Assembly (NCBI RefSeq): GCF_030499535.1
Contig: NZ_JASTLB010000001.1
Location: forward strand, 3,534,001 to 3,598,000
DNA: 64,000 bases
From: Streptomyces sp. TG1A-8
GTDB taxonomy: Bacteria > Actinomycetota > Actinomycetes > Streptomycetales > Streptomycetaceae
Direction of reading: 5' to 3'
Shown here: positions 43,452 to 54,502 of the stretch, one piece after another
How positions within the stretch are numbered: the stretch's first letter is position 1
Layout of the letters: every line of letters starts with the position of its first letter
Notes under the pieces: generated by a model
The model's input: only the letters and a program-made list of their open reading frames with translations
Told to the model about the DNA's origin: nothing
The model's database searches: none
Program-made: the position numbers and the translations under genes

Positions 43452-44098
43452 CGGGCCTCCCCCCGCGCCAGGTGTGAGACCCAGCTGACGTGCCGGCGCA
43501 CGGCCTCCACGGCGGCCTCCGCGTCCCCGGCGCGCAGCGCGGCCAGGATGTCCCCGTGCTCGGCGAGCGTCTTGGCGATCCGGCCGGGGTGGGAGTGCAT
43601 GACGGCGACGCCCATCCTGAGCTGGCGGTCGCGCAGCTGGTCGTAGAGGCGGGAGAGGATCTCGTTGCCGCCGCTGCGGACGATCTCGGCGTGGAAGCAG
43701 CGGTCGGTCACCGCGGCGCCGGCCAGGTCGCCGGCCGCGGCCTGCGCCTTCTGCCGCTCCAGCAGCTCGGTCAGCCGCTCCAGCAGGCCCGGCGGGGCGG
43801 GCACGGCCTTGCGGGCCGCGTGCGTCTCCACCAGCAGCCGGGTCTCGACCACGTCGGCGATCTCCTGCGCGGAGACCGGCAGGACCAGGGCGCCCTTCTT
43901 CGGGTAGAGCCGGAGCAGCCCCTCCGCCTGCAGGCGCAGCAGCGCCTCGCGGACGGGGGTGCGCGAGACCCCCACGGCCTCGGCCAGCTCCCCTTCGGTC
44001 AGGAGGGTCCCGCCCTCGTAGCGGCGGTCGAGGACGCCCTGCTTGACGTGGTCGTAGACGCGGTCGGCGGCGGGTGGCTGCTTGAGGACCGTTTGCAT
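43448..44098 (-). CDS. GntR-family (FadR/FCD) transcriptional regulator
   Basis: 216 residues. The winged helix covers ~10-75 (LLTEGELAEAVGVSRTPVREALLRLQAEGLL in pieces: ELAEAVGVSRTPVREALLRL), and the FCD effector domain fills ~85-205 with DRCFHAEIVRSGGN and the metal-binding His in GRIAKTLAEHGDI and AVRRHV. It is first in an operon with the MFS transporter. ATG 44098 follows the -10 TATGCT by 6 nt, a leaderless start. The promoter includes TTGTATCTATG, a possible autoregulatory site. Confidence 0.92.
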   Translation of the reverse strand: MQTVLKQPPAADRVYDHVKQGVLDRRYEGGTLLTEGELAEAVGVSRTPVREALLRLQAEGLLRLYPKKGALVLPVSAQEIADVVETRLLVETHAARKAVPAPPGLLERLTELLERQKAQAAAGDLAGAAVTDRCFHAEIVRSGGNEILSRLYDQLRDRQLRMGVAVMHSHPGRIAKTLAEHGDILAALRAGDAEAAVEAVRRHVSWVSHLARGEAR

Positions 44099-44104
44099 GT
44101 CCAC

Positions 44105-44110
44105 AGCATA
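44105..44110 (-). promoter_or_regulatory. -10 box of a leaderless transcript (gntR)
   Basis: TATGCT on the minus strand, 6 nt before ATG 44098. Confidence 0.5.
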
Positions 44111-44157
44111 GATACAACACGTACCCATGGGGCGGGGCCGTCCAGGATGCGGACCGC

Positions 44158-44198
44158 GGGACGGACGGGCCGCGGTCCGAGGGACGGACGGGCCGCGG
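44158..44198. repeat. 18-bp direct repeat pair
   Basis: GGGACGGACGGGCCGCGG occurs at 44158-44175 and 44181-44198, separated by 5 bp, in the 323-bp gap between the gntR and carboxypeptidase promoters. The rest of the gap (44199-44280) is GGCGGGCGG-rich. Confidence 0.7.
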
Positions 44199-44299
44199 GC
44201 CGCGGCATGCGGACCGAGGTGGGCGGCGGGCGGTCGGCGGGCGGCCGGACGGTGGTCCGCGGCCGGCGTTTGGCCGGAAAGGAATTCCCCGGAGCGGCC

Positions 44300-44315
44300 G
44301 CACAACCTTTTGTGC
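44300..44315. promoter_or_regulatory. Perfect inverted repeat upstream of the carboxypeptidase gene
   Basis: GCACAACCTTTTGTGC: 6-bp arms and a 4-nt centre, about 107 nt before the dac start, in an AT-richer patch. It could be an operator or a short hairpin. No regulator known. Confidence 0.4.
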
Positions 44316-44421
44316 TACTTACGTGTCCCATACGTGCGGCCCCACTCTGGCGCCGCCTCAACTGGCCGCACACCAGGGGCATTACAGACAATCGGGGTAC
44401 TTCACTTTGATTACCGGCATC

Positions 44422-45309
44422 ATGGGCACCCGCATCCGCCGAGCCGCCGCCGTCGTCGCCACCTCCGGCGCGCTGCTCACCACCGGGGCCCTCACCGCGG
44501 CACCCGCGCAGGCCGTCACCGCGCCCTCGATCGTGGCCAAGGGCGGCTTCGTGATGGACAACGCGAACGCCAGGACGCTGTACACCAAGGCAGCGGACAC
44601 CACGCGGTCCACCGGCTCCACCACCAAGATCATGACCGCCAAGGTCGTGCTCTCCCAGTCGAACCTCAACCTCGACGCCAAGGTGACGATCCAGAAGGCG
44701 TACAGCGACTACGTCGTCAAGAACAACGCCTCGCAGGCGCACCTGATCGTCGGTGACAAGGTCACCGTCCGGCAGCTGCTGTACGGCCTGATGCTGCCCT
44801 CCGGCTGCGACGCGGCCTACGCGCTCGCCGACAAGTACGGCAGCGGCTCCACCCGGGCCGCGCGCGTGTCGAGCTTCATCGGCAAGATGAACACGGCCGC
44901 GAAGGGCCTGGGCCTGACGCACACGCACTTCGACTCGTTCGACGGCATCGGCAACGGCTCCAACTACTCCACGCCGCGCGACCTGACGAAGATCGCCAGC
45001 AGCGCGATGAAGAACTCCACGTTCCGCACGATCGTCAAGACCAAGCAGTACACGGCGAAGACGATCACCAAGACGGGCAGCACCCGCACGATGAACGCGT
45101 GGGTCAACACCAACGGGCTCCTCAGCAGCTACAGCGGCACCATCGGCGTCAAGACCGGCTCCGGCCCCGAGGCCAAGTACTGCCTGGTCTTCGCGGCGAC
45201 CCGGGGCGGCAGGACCGTCATCGGCACCGTCCTCGCCTCCAGCTCCATCCCCCAGCGCGAGTCGGACGCCAAGAAGCTCCTCGGCTACGGCTTCACCAAG
45301 CTCGGCTGA
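44422..45309 (+). CDS. D-alanyl-D-alanine carboxypeptidase (S11 type)
   Basis: 295 residues, exported (signal peptide ~1-31: basic RIRR, hydrophobic core, AAPAQA cleavage). The penicillin-binding motifs are SxxK = STTK with nucleophile Ser66, SGC (127-129) in place of the usual SxN, and KTG (244-246). It would trim the terminal D-Ala of peptidoglycan stem peptides outside the membrane. It lacks the C-terminal PBP5 domain and amphipathic anchor, so it is a short soluble form. Start ATG 44422 is chosen from the signal peptide; a longer frame upstream is not signal-like. Ends at a perfect hairpin. Confidence 0.92.
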   Translation: MGTRIRRAAAVVATSGALLTTGALTAAPAQAVTAPSIVAKGGFVMDNANARTLYTKAADTTRSTGSTTKIMTAKVVLSQSNLNLDAKVTIQKAYSDYVVKNNASQAHLIVGDKVTVRQLLYGLMLPSGCDAAYALADKYGSGSTRAARVSSFIGKMNTAAKGLGLTHTHFDSFDGIGNGSNYSTPRDLTKIASSAMKNSTFRTIVKTKQYTAKTITKTGSTRTMNAWVNTNGLLSSYSGTIGVKTGSGPEAKYCLVFAATRGGRTVIGTVLASSSIPQRESDAKKLLGYGFTKLG

Positions 45310-45328
45310 CACCCGCGCGCCGGCGGAA

Positions 45329-45364
45329 GGGGGCGGTCGCACACCGCGGTGTGCGACCGCCCCC
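45329..45364. terminator. Bidirectional perfect hairpin
   Basis: A 36-bp perfect palindrome with arm GGGGGCGGTCGCACACCG, between the convergent dac and bkd operon ends. Confidence 0.85.
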
Positions 45365-45397
45365 TTCGTGGTCCGGGGCCCGCGCCGGGCGGGGACG

Positions 45398-46852
45398 TCA
45401 CGCCCAGCTGATCAGCCGCTTCGGCTGTTCCAGGACGGCCGCCACGTCCGCCAGGACCTTGGAGCCCAGTTCGCCGTCGACCAGGCGGTGGTCGAAGCTG
45501 AGGGCCAGGGTGGTGACCTGGCGCGGCTTGACCCTGCCCTTGTGGACCCACGGCTGGAGTTTGATCGCGCCGACCGCGAGGATCGCCGACTCGCCGGGGT
45601 TCAGGATCGGCGTGCCGGTGTCGACGCCGAAGACGCCCACGTTGGTGATGGTCACCGTGCCGCCCTGCATCGCGGCCGGGGACGTCCTGCCCTCGCGGGC
45701 GGTGGAGACCAGCTCGCCGAGCGCCTCCGCCAGCTGCGGCAGCGTCTTGGCGTGGGCGTCCTTGATGTTCGGGACGATCAGGCCGCGGGGGGTCGCCGCC
45801 GCGATGCCCAGGTTGACGTAGTGCTTGAGCACGATCTCCTGGGCGGCCTCGTCCCAGGACGCGTTGATCTCCGGGTGGCGCTTGACGGCCACCAGCAGGG
45901 CCTTGGCGATCAGCAGGAGGGGGTTCACGCGCAGGCCCTGGAACTCCCGGTCCTGCTTGAGCTCCTCCACCAGCTTCATCGTGCGCGTCACGTCCACCGT
46001 CACGAACTCCGTGACGTGCGGCGCCGTGAACGCCGAGCCGACCATCGCCGCCGCCGTCGCCTTGCGGACGCCCTTGACCGGGACGCGGGTCTCGCGCGCG
46101 CCGTCGTGCGCCACCGCCGGGGCCGGGGCGGCCGGGACGGCGGTGACCGGGGCGGGCGCCGCCGCGGCGGGCGCGGTCCGCACCGCGGGCTCGGGCGCCG
46201 CCGGGACGGCCGCCGCGTGGACGTCCTCGCGGGTGATGACGCCGTCCGGGCGGGAGGGCGTGATCGCGGCGAGGTCGACGCCGAGGTCCTTGGCCAGCTT
46301 GCGCACCGGCGGCTTGGCCAGCGGGCGGGGCCGGGCCGGGGCGGCGGGAGCGCCGTGGCCGTTCAGCTCGGCCTGGACCGCCACGGCCGCCTGGGCGGCG
46401 ACCGGGACCGCGGTCCCGGGACCCTTGCGCGGGCGGCGCTTGGTGGAGGAGGCGGCCACGCCGTAGCCGACCAGGACCGGCTGGCGGGCCGCCGGCCCGG
46501 ACTCCTGCTGCGGCTGCCCGGGCTCCGCCTGCGGCCGTCCGGCCCCGGCCTGCTCCCCGGGCCGTCCGGCGGGCGCCTGCGCGGGCGCGCCGCCGGCCAC
46601 CTCCACCGCGATGATGGCCGTGCCCACGTCCACCGTGGTGCCCTCGGGGAAGTGCAGTGCGCGGACCACGCCGTCGTAGGGGATGGGCAGTTCGACGGCC
46701 GCCTTGGCGGTCTCGACCTCGCACACCACCTGGCCGTCGCTGACCGTGTCACCCGGCTGGACGTACCACTTGAGGATCTCGGCCTCGGTGAGCCCCTCGC
46801 CCACGTCGGGCATCTTGAACTCGCGTACGGAAGCTTCCGTCATCGTCGTCAC
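45398..46852 (-). CDS. bkdH: Branched-chain 2-oxoacid dehydrogenase E2 (dihydrolipoyl acyltransferase)
   Basis: 484 residues. The N-terminal lipoyl domain carries the lipoylated Lys50 in CEVETAKAAVELP. An Ala/Pro linker leads to the E1/E3-binding domain (~168-205, PPVRKLAKDLGVDLAAITPS), another Ala/Pro linker, then the catalytic acyltransferase domain ending with the active-site SFDHRLVDG. It transfers branched acyl groups from E1 to CoA. Start GTG 46852 has GGAGAGG 5 nt upstream; the ATG three codons later is too far from it. Last gene of the operon (11-nt gap after E1-beta). The name follows the S. avermitilis bkdFGH convention from memory. Confidence 0.94.
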   Translation of the reverse strand: MTTMTEASVREFKMPDVGEGLTEAEILKWYVQPGDTVSDGQVVCEVETAKAAVELPIPYDGVVRALHFPEGTTVDVGTAIIAVEVAGGAPAQAPAGRPGEQAGAGRPQAEPGQPQQESGPAARQPVLVGYGVAASSTKRRPRKGPGTAVPVAAQAAVAVQAELNGHGAPAAPARPRPLAKPPVRKLAKDLGVDLAAITPSRPDGVITREDVHAAAVPAAPEPAVRTAPAAAAPAPVTAVPAAPAPAVAHDGARETRVPVKGVRKATAAAMVGSAFTAPHVTEFVTVDVTRTMKLVEELKQDREFQGLRVNPLLLIAKALLVAVKRHPEINASWDEAAQEIVLKHYVNLGIAAATPRGLIVPNIKDAHAKTLPQLAEALGELVSTAREGRTSPAAMQGGTVTITNVGVFGVDTGTPILNPGESAILAVGAIKLQPWVHKGRVKPRQVTTLALSFDHRLVDGELGSKVLADVAAVLEQPKRLISWA

Positions 46853-46863
46853 GAACCCTCTCC

Positions 46864-47871
<1,008 letters not shown>

Positions 47872-47873
47872 GA

Positions 47874-49106
47874 TCAGACCCCCTCTGCCTCTGCGTCCGC
47901 GAACGACGCCTGGTAGGCGGCGAACTGGGCTCGCTCCTCGTCGACGAGCGCGTGCCCGTCCGCGTACACGTTCTCGAAGATGGCTAGGTGGTCCGGGTCC
48001 GGCATGGCACGGACCACCTCGCGCACTCGTTTGCCCAACGCCTCGGACTCGCTCTCGAGTTCCGCGAAGAACCCGTCGTCCGCGTGGTTCGAGGCCTCCA
48101 GGTACCGGCGCAGGCGCAGGATCGGGTCCTTGGCCTCCCAGGCGGCGCGCTCGTCGTCGTGACGGTAGCGGGTGGGGTCGTCGGAGGTGGTGTGGGCGCC
48201 CATGCGGTAGGTGTACGCCTCGACCAGGGTGGGGCCCTCGCCGTTGCGGGCGCGCTCCAGCGCCCACCTGGTGACCGCGAGGCAGGCCAGCACGTCGTTG
48301 CCGTCCACCCGGACGCCCGGGAAGCCGAAGCCCCGGGCGCGCTGGTAGAGCGGCACGCGGCTCTGCTTCTCGGTGGGCTCGGAGATCGCCCACTGGTTGT
48401 TCTGGCAGAAGAAGACCACCGGGGCGTTGTAGACCGCGGAGAAGGTGAACGCCTCGGCCACGTCGCCCTGGCTGGAGGCGCCGTCGCCGAAGTAGGCGAT
48501 GACGGCCGCGTCCGCGCCGTCCTTGGCGATCCCCATGGCGTACCCGGTGGCGTGCAGCGCCTGCGAGCCGATGACGATCGTGTACAGGTGGAAGTTGTTG
48601 CCGTTGGGGTCCCAGCCGCCGTTGTTCACGCCGCGGAACATGCCGAGCAGGTTGGTCGGGTCGACCCCGCGGCACCAGGCGACGCCGTGCTCGCGGTAGG
48701 TCGGGAAGACGTAGTCGTCCTCGCGGGTGGCCCGGCCGGAACCGATCTGGGCGGCCTCCTGGCCGAGCAGCGAGGCCCACAGGCCCAGCTCGCCCTGGCG
48801 CTGCAGGGCGGTGGCCTCGGCGTCGAAGCGGCGGGTGAGCACCATGTCGCGGTACAGGCCGCGCAGCTCTTCGGGGGTGATCGCGGCGACGTAGGGCTCG
48901 TACGCCGCGTTCTCTGCGTTCTCGACCCGCTCGCCCCCGGGCGTCAGGAGCTGCACGAGCTGCGGCTCGGTGCTCTCCTGCGCGCCGGCGCGGGTGGCGC
49001 GGGCGGTGCGCTGGGGGCCGGCGCTGCCGGCCTTGCTGCCGGTGGTGCCGGCCTTGCCTGCGGCGCTGCGTCGCGGCTTGCGCGTGGCACTGCTGTCCAC
49101 GGTCAC
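47874..49106 (-). CDS. bkdF: Branched-chain 2-oxoacid dehydrogenase E1 alpha subunit
   Basis: 410 residues. The TPP-binding motif is GDGASSQGDVAEAF...NN (FFCQNNQW), with the phosphorylation-loop-like region YRMGAHTTSDDPTRYR. The ~55-residue N-terminal part is Ala/Arg/Ser-rich and absent from the second operon's subunit. GTG 49106 has GGAGGAG 5 nt upstream. It decarboxylates 2-oxoisovalerate-type acids using TPP. First gene of the operon; a promoter candidate is at 49249-49278. Length agrees with S. avermitilis BkdF (about 406) as I recall it. Confidence 0.95.
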   Translation of the reverse strand: MTVDSSATRKPRRSAAGKAGTTGSKAGSAGPQRTARATRAGAQESTEPQLVQLLTPGGERVENAENAAYEPYVAAITPEELRGLYRDMVLTRRFDAEATALQRQGELGLWASLLGQEAAQIGSGRATREDDYVFPTYREHGVAWCRGVDPTNLLGMFRGVNNGGWDPNGNNFHLYTIVIGSQALHATGYAMGIAKDGADAAVIAYFGDGASSQGDVAEAFTFSAVYNAPVVFFCQNNQWAISEPTEKQSRVPLYQRARGFGFPGVRVDGNDVLACLAVTRWALERARNGEGPTLVEAYTYRMGAHTTSDDPTRYRHDDERAAWEAKDPILRLRRYLEASNHADDGFFAELESESEALGKRVREVVRAMPDPDHLAIFENVYADGHALVDEERAQFAAYQASFADAEAEGV

Positions 49107-49248
49107 GTGTGCTCCTCCGTCGTTCCGGCCCCCGGGGTTGCCGGTAGGCCAGTGCGGCTCACCTGTTGTCGACCACCGGGCACGGGGTGGGTGCCACTCG
49201 GCCGGGAACAGGCGTGACAGGTGCCCCGGCGAGCGCCCTGCGAGATTT

Positions 49249-49278
49249 ACGTTACCCAGTACTCCACATTTCTGTGAA
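49249..49278 (-). promoter_or_regulatory. Candidate promoter of the bkdFGH operon
   Basis: On the minus strand TTCACA (49273-49278) and TAACGT (49249-49254) are 18 nt apart, giving a leader of about 135 nt to GTG 49106. Confidence 0.45.
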
Positions 49279-49301
49279 ACCCCACCTGACCTGCGTTTTT
49301 G

Positions 49302-49315
49302 CTTGGATTTCCAAG
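49302..49315. promoter_or_regulatory. Palindrome upstream of the bkd promoter
   Basis: CTTGGATTTCCAAG: perfect 6-bp arms around TT, in an AT-rich stretch 24 nt upstream of the -35 of the bkd promoter. It may be the site of an Lrp-type (BkdR) or other regulator. It sits in a 509-bp gap (49107-49615) that otherwise shows nothing coding. Confidence 0.4.
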
Positions 49316-49602
49316 TAAATCCACAGAGCCTTGAGAGTCGCTGGTCACAGCCTTGCAGGAGGCCGGAGCAACGGCACGTTATCCCGGCCACCCCGGGCAC
49401 GGGAAGAGTCGGACGGCCGACCGGAAAAAGAGGGGAGTCCGCGGGGGGCCGGGAACCCGCCGATGACTTTCGGCCGTTCCGGTCCGCCCCGCGCGTTGCC
49501 GGCCGACCCCCCGCCTGTCCTCTCCGGACCACCCCGTGACCGAATGCGACTAACGGTGACCGGGTGTGACAAGCCGCAGCTCACAGCCCCTTTTCCGTGC
49601 CC

Positions 49603-49608
49603 TAGCAT
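49603..49608 (+). promoter_or_regulatory. -10 box of a leaderless transcript (phosphotransferase)
   Basis: TAGCAT, 7 nt before GTG 49616. Confidence 0.55.
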
Positions 49609-49615
49609 CAGCCGC

Positions 49616-50659
49616 GTGCCGCGCTCTTGTGTACCACCCCACGTGCCCCACGCGCCCCCTCTGGGCGCTCTGCTTCGCCTCTACGCCGCCGGTACGGCCC
49701 TCGCCTGCGAGCCCGTCGACCAGGGCCTGCTCAACCGCGGCTACCGGCTGCGCACCACGCGCGGCCGCTACTTCCTCAAGCACCACTTCGACCCGGACAC
49801 CGCCGACCCGGCCGCCATCGAACGCCGGCACCGGGCCACCCAGCGCCTGGCCGACCTCGGCGTCCCGGTCGCCCCGCCGCTCGCGCACCGCGGGGGCCGC
49901 ACGGTCGCCGTGGTCGGCGGTCACGCCTACGCCCTGCACCCCTGGATCGACGGCAGGCACCGCCACGGCGGCCAGCTGACCCGGGGGGCCAGCGCGCGCC
50001 TGGGAGCGCTCCTGGGGGCCGTGCACGCCTGTCTGGAGCGGGTGATGCCGCCCAAGGCGCGCACGCGTCCGGCCACGAGCCCGCACCCGGTGGAGAGCGC
50101 CGACCCCTGTGACACCTTCGCGCTCATCGAGGACCTGCTGTCCCACGCCCGCCGCCACCGCCCCGCCGACGCCTTCGACGAACTGGCCCGGCACCGGCTG
50201 CTGGAGCGCCGCGCGCTCCTGGAACAGCACGCGCACCGGCGCCCGCCGCGCGGCGGCTCGGTGGGCTGGGTGCACGGCGACTTCCACCCCTTCAACCTGC
50301 TCTACAAGGGGGACGCCCCGGCCGCCATCGTGGACTGGGACCGGCTCGGCGTGCAGCCCCGCGCGGAGGAGGCCGTACGGGCCGCCGCGATCTTCTTCGT
50401 CCGGCCCGCGGGCATGCTGGACCTGCCGAAGGTGCGGGCGTACGCGCGCGCCTACCGGCGTGCGGCGAAGGCCGCGCCCGCGGAGCTGGCGGCGGCCGTG
50501 CACCGGGTGTGGTGGGAACGCCTGAACGACTTCTGGATGCTGCGCTGGCACTACGAGCGCGGCGACACCCGCGCCGACTGCCAGTTCCCGGCCGCCTCGG
50601 CCCTCGCCGTGTGGTGGACCCGCGAGTACGAGGCGGTGTGCGACGCGTTCGTGCGGTGA
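49616..50659 (+). CDS. Aminoglycoside-phosphotransferase-fold kinase
   Basis: 347 residues. The APH/choline-kinase catalytic signature is complete: VHGDFHPFNLLY (HxDxxxxN) and IVDWDRLG for Mg2+. The N-lobe has LLNRGYRLRTTRGRYFLKHH with the ATP-binding Lys. Substrate could be a sugar, choline-like compound or homoserine; nothing in the sequence decides, and resistance is not implied. GTG 49616 follows the -10 TAGCAT by 7 nt. It lies beside the Ser/Thr kinase genes with no overlap. Confidence 0.85.
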   Translation: MPRSCVPPHVPHAPPLGALLRLYAAGTALACEPVDQGLLNRGYRLRTTRGRYFLKHHFDPDTADPAAIERRHRATQRLADLGVPVAPPLAHRGGRTVAVVGGHAYALHPWIDGRHRHGGQLTRGASARLGALLGAVHACLERVMPPKARTRPATSPHPVESADPCDTFALIEDLLSHARRHRPADAFDELARHRLLERRALLEQHAHRRPPRGGSVGWVHGDFHPFNLLYKGDAPAAIVDWDRLGVQPRAEEAVRAAAIFFVRPAGMLDLPKVRAYARAYRRAAKAAPAELAAAVHRVWWERLNDFWMLRWHYERGDTRADCQFPAASALAVWWTREYEAVCDAFVR

Positions 50660-50786
50660 GGCGCGCGGGCCCCGGAGGCCCCCGGAAGGCACACGGGCGG
50701 GGGGCCGCCGCCCGCGCGCGCGGGGGGCGCCCTCCCGCCGCGGCGTCAGGTCACTGCGGCACCGGGTCGGACGGAGCCGGTGCGCT

Positions 50787-52364
<1,578 letters not shown>

Positions 52365-52723
52365 CGGTCCTCGCCGTCGTTTCTGCCCGCGGTGCGCGCG
52401 GTGTTGTCACGGTCTCCGTCGGCCACGCTACAGCCTTCGCGCAAGCCTCCGGTCCGGGGCCGCCACCCGGACCGGTCCGAGACGGACCGGTCATGAAACC
52501 CCCACCGGGCACTGTCGTGCAAATCCTGTGCACCGGCCGTACGCCCGCGGTAACGCTTCCGCGACGCTTCTTTCGCGTACGGTCACGGAACGGGCACCGA
52601 GCTTGACGTGTCCGTGCCCTGGGGCAGACTTGGCCGGGAATGACACATTCGATCCGAGGCCGGTCCGATCAGTTCCTGTCCGATCGACGACGGCGCCGGA
52701 CGGCCAGTGGGGGACGCGGGAAC
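52365..52723. promoter_or_regulatory. Divergent promoter region of two Ser/Thr kinases
   Basis: 359 bp. TTGACG (52603-52608) and AGACTT (52626-52631) 17 nt apart could drive the rightward kinase. A spaced inverted repeat CCGTACGC (52537-52544) / GCGTACGG (52575-52582) lies just upstream. No gene is visible in the gap. Confidence 0.4.
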
Positions 52724-54340
52724 ATGAGCCAGGACGGCGCACGGGGCCGGTACGCGGGGCGGGCGCTGGCCGGCGGCCGCTACCAGCTGCGCGACTTGCT
52801 CGGCGAGGGCGGCATGGCCTCGGTCCACCTGGCGTACGACGCCGTGCTCGACCGGCAGGTCGCGATCAAGACCCTGCACACCGAGCTCGGCCGGGAGCAG
52901 GCCTTCCGCGAGCGGTTCCGGCGCGAGGCCCAGGCCGTGGCCAAGCTCACGCACACCAACATCGTCTCCGTCTTCGACACCGGCGAGGACGAGCTGGACG
53001 GCCTGACGACGCCGTACATCGTCATGGAGTACGTCGAGGGCCACCCGCTGGGCTCGGTCCTCGACGAGGACGTCCACCGGCACGGGGCGATGCCGGCCGA
53101 CAAGGCGCTGCGGATCACCGCGGACGTGCTGGCGGCGCTGGAGATCAGCCACGAGATGGGGCTGGTCCACCGCGACATCAAGCCGGGCAACGTCATGATG
53201 ACCAAGCGCGGCGTGGTCAAGGTCATGGACTTCGGCATCGCCCGCGCCATGCAGTCCGGCGTCACCTCGATGACCCAGACCGGCATGGTCGTCGGCACCC
53301 CGCAGTACCTCTCGCCCGAACAGGCCCTGGGCCGGGGCGTGGACGCCCGCTCCGACCTGTACTCGGTCGGCATCATGCTGTTCCAACTGGTCACCGGGCG
53401 GCTGCCGTTCGACGCGGACTCGCCGCTGGCGATCGCGTACGCGCACGTGCAGGAGGAGCCGGTGGCTCCTTCGTCGGTCAACCGCGCACTGCCGCCCGCG
53501 GTGGACGCGCTGGTCGCCCGCGCGCTGAAGAAGAACCCGAACGAGCGTTTCCCCACCGCCGAGGCCATGCGGGACGCCTGCCTGCGGGTCGCCGCCTCCG
53601 TCCAGGCGGCCCCGCCGAGCATCGTGCCGGGCGCCGCGCCGACGCAGAGCGGCGCGGGCGTCGGCTCCGCGGTGTTCCCGCCGGTCGACCAGTCGGCCCC
53701 GGCCCCGCACGGCCAGGTGCAGACGCCGTACCAGCCGGCCCCGCACCCGTACGGCACCGCGGCCCCGTCGTACGGCTACCCGCAGCAGGGCGGCTACCAG
53801 ACGCCCGCGGCCGGGTACGGACAGCACCCGACGCCGACCGCCGCGCCGTACCACCTCACGGCCCCGACCTCCGTGCAGTCCACCGGCGGGGGCGGCGGCC
53901 GCGGCAGCAAGCCGGTGATCATCGGCTCGGTCGCGGTGGCCCTCGTGGCGGTCGTCGGCCTGATCGTCGCGCTGACGATGAACAACGGCGGTGAGAACGA
54001 GGCCACGGGCAGCGGCACCGCCAGCCCCTCGGTCACGTCCCACGCGGCCGGCTACCGGGGACCGGACACCACCAAGACGGTCGAGAAGACCAAGTGCACG
54101 GAGCCCGAGGAGTCGTACAACGACCCGGACAAGATCCAGATCCCGGACTTCCGGTTCAAGTACGTCAAGTCCGTCAAGGAGTGCGCCCAGGCCGCGGGCT
54201 GGCAGGTGACGACCAAGGACGTCGACGAGAACACCTACGGGCAGGGCGCGGTCATCGACCAGTTCCCCAAGCCCGGCACGGACGTCGACCCCAAGGACGT
54301 GGAGATCCAGCTCAACGTGTCCACGGGCAACCCCGCCTAG
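52724..54340 (+). CDS. Transmembrane Ser/Thr protein kinase with one PASTA domain
   Basis: 538 residues. Kinase domain ~18-285: LGEGGMASVH, Lys49, HRD (149-151), DFG (169-171), GTPQYLSPEQAL. A Pro/Tyr/Gln-rich linker (~305-390) leads to one transmembrane helix (~397-420), and the extracellular end (~470-535) is a single PASTA-like module (PDFRFKYVKSVKECAQAAGW, GAVIDQFPKPGTDVDP) with two Cys that could bridge. PASTA domains sense cell-wall fragments. ATG 52724 (MSQDGARGR) is chosen over a longer frame because GGGGGA lies upstream. Ends at a strong hairpin. Confidence 0.93.
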   Translation: MSQDGARGRYAGRALAGGRYQLRDLLGEGGMASVHLAYDAVLDRQVAIKTLHTELGREQAFRERFRREAQAVAKLTHTNIVSVFDTGEDELDGLTTPYIVMEYVEGHPLGSVLDEDVHRHGAMPADKALRITADVLAALEISHEMGLVHRDIKPGNVMMTKRGVVKVMDFGIARAMQSGVTSMTQTGMVVGTPQYLSPEQALGRGVDARSDLYSVGIMLFQLVTGRLPFDADSPLAIAYAHVQEEPVAPSSVNRALPPAVDALVARALKKNPNERFPTAEAMRDACLRVAASVQAAPPSIVPGAAPTQSGAGVGSAVFPPVDQSAPAPHGQVQTPYQPAPHPYGTAAPSYGYPQQGGYQTPAAGYGQHPTPTAAPYHLTAPTSVQSTGGGGGRGSKPVIIGSVAVALVAVVGLIVALTMNNGGENEATGSGTASPSVTSHAAGYRGPDTTKTVEKTKCTEPEESYNDPDKIQIPDFRFKYVKSVKECAQAAGWQVTTKDVDENTYGQGAVIDQFPKPGTDVDPKDVEIQLNVSTGNPA

Positions 54341-54461
54341 GTCCTTTCCGCCCGGTTCGTGCCGGCGCGGTCCGAACGAGGGGGCCCGGGCTCCGGCGTC
54401 GCGCTCCCGTCGCCCGCCCGGGGGCCGGCCCCGCGGCGGACGCGCCTGACGCGCACGTGAC

Positions 54462-54489
54462 AGGGCCCGGCGGACGTCCGCCGGGCCCT
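54462..54489. terminator. Bidirectional perfect hairpin
   Basis: 28-bp perfect palindrome (arm AGGGCCCGGCGGAC) between the convergent kinase and Bpa genes. Confidence 0.8.
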
Positions 54490-54502
54490 TGGTGCGTACG
54501 GC

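Noticed and set aside
49616..50659. An antibiotic-resistance aminoglycoside kinase.
   Set aside because: Only the general APH fold is visible; it is a core-genome gene with no resistance context.
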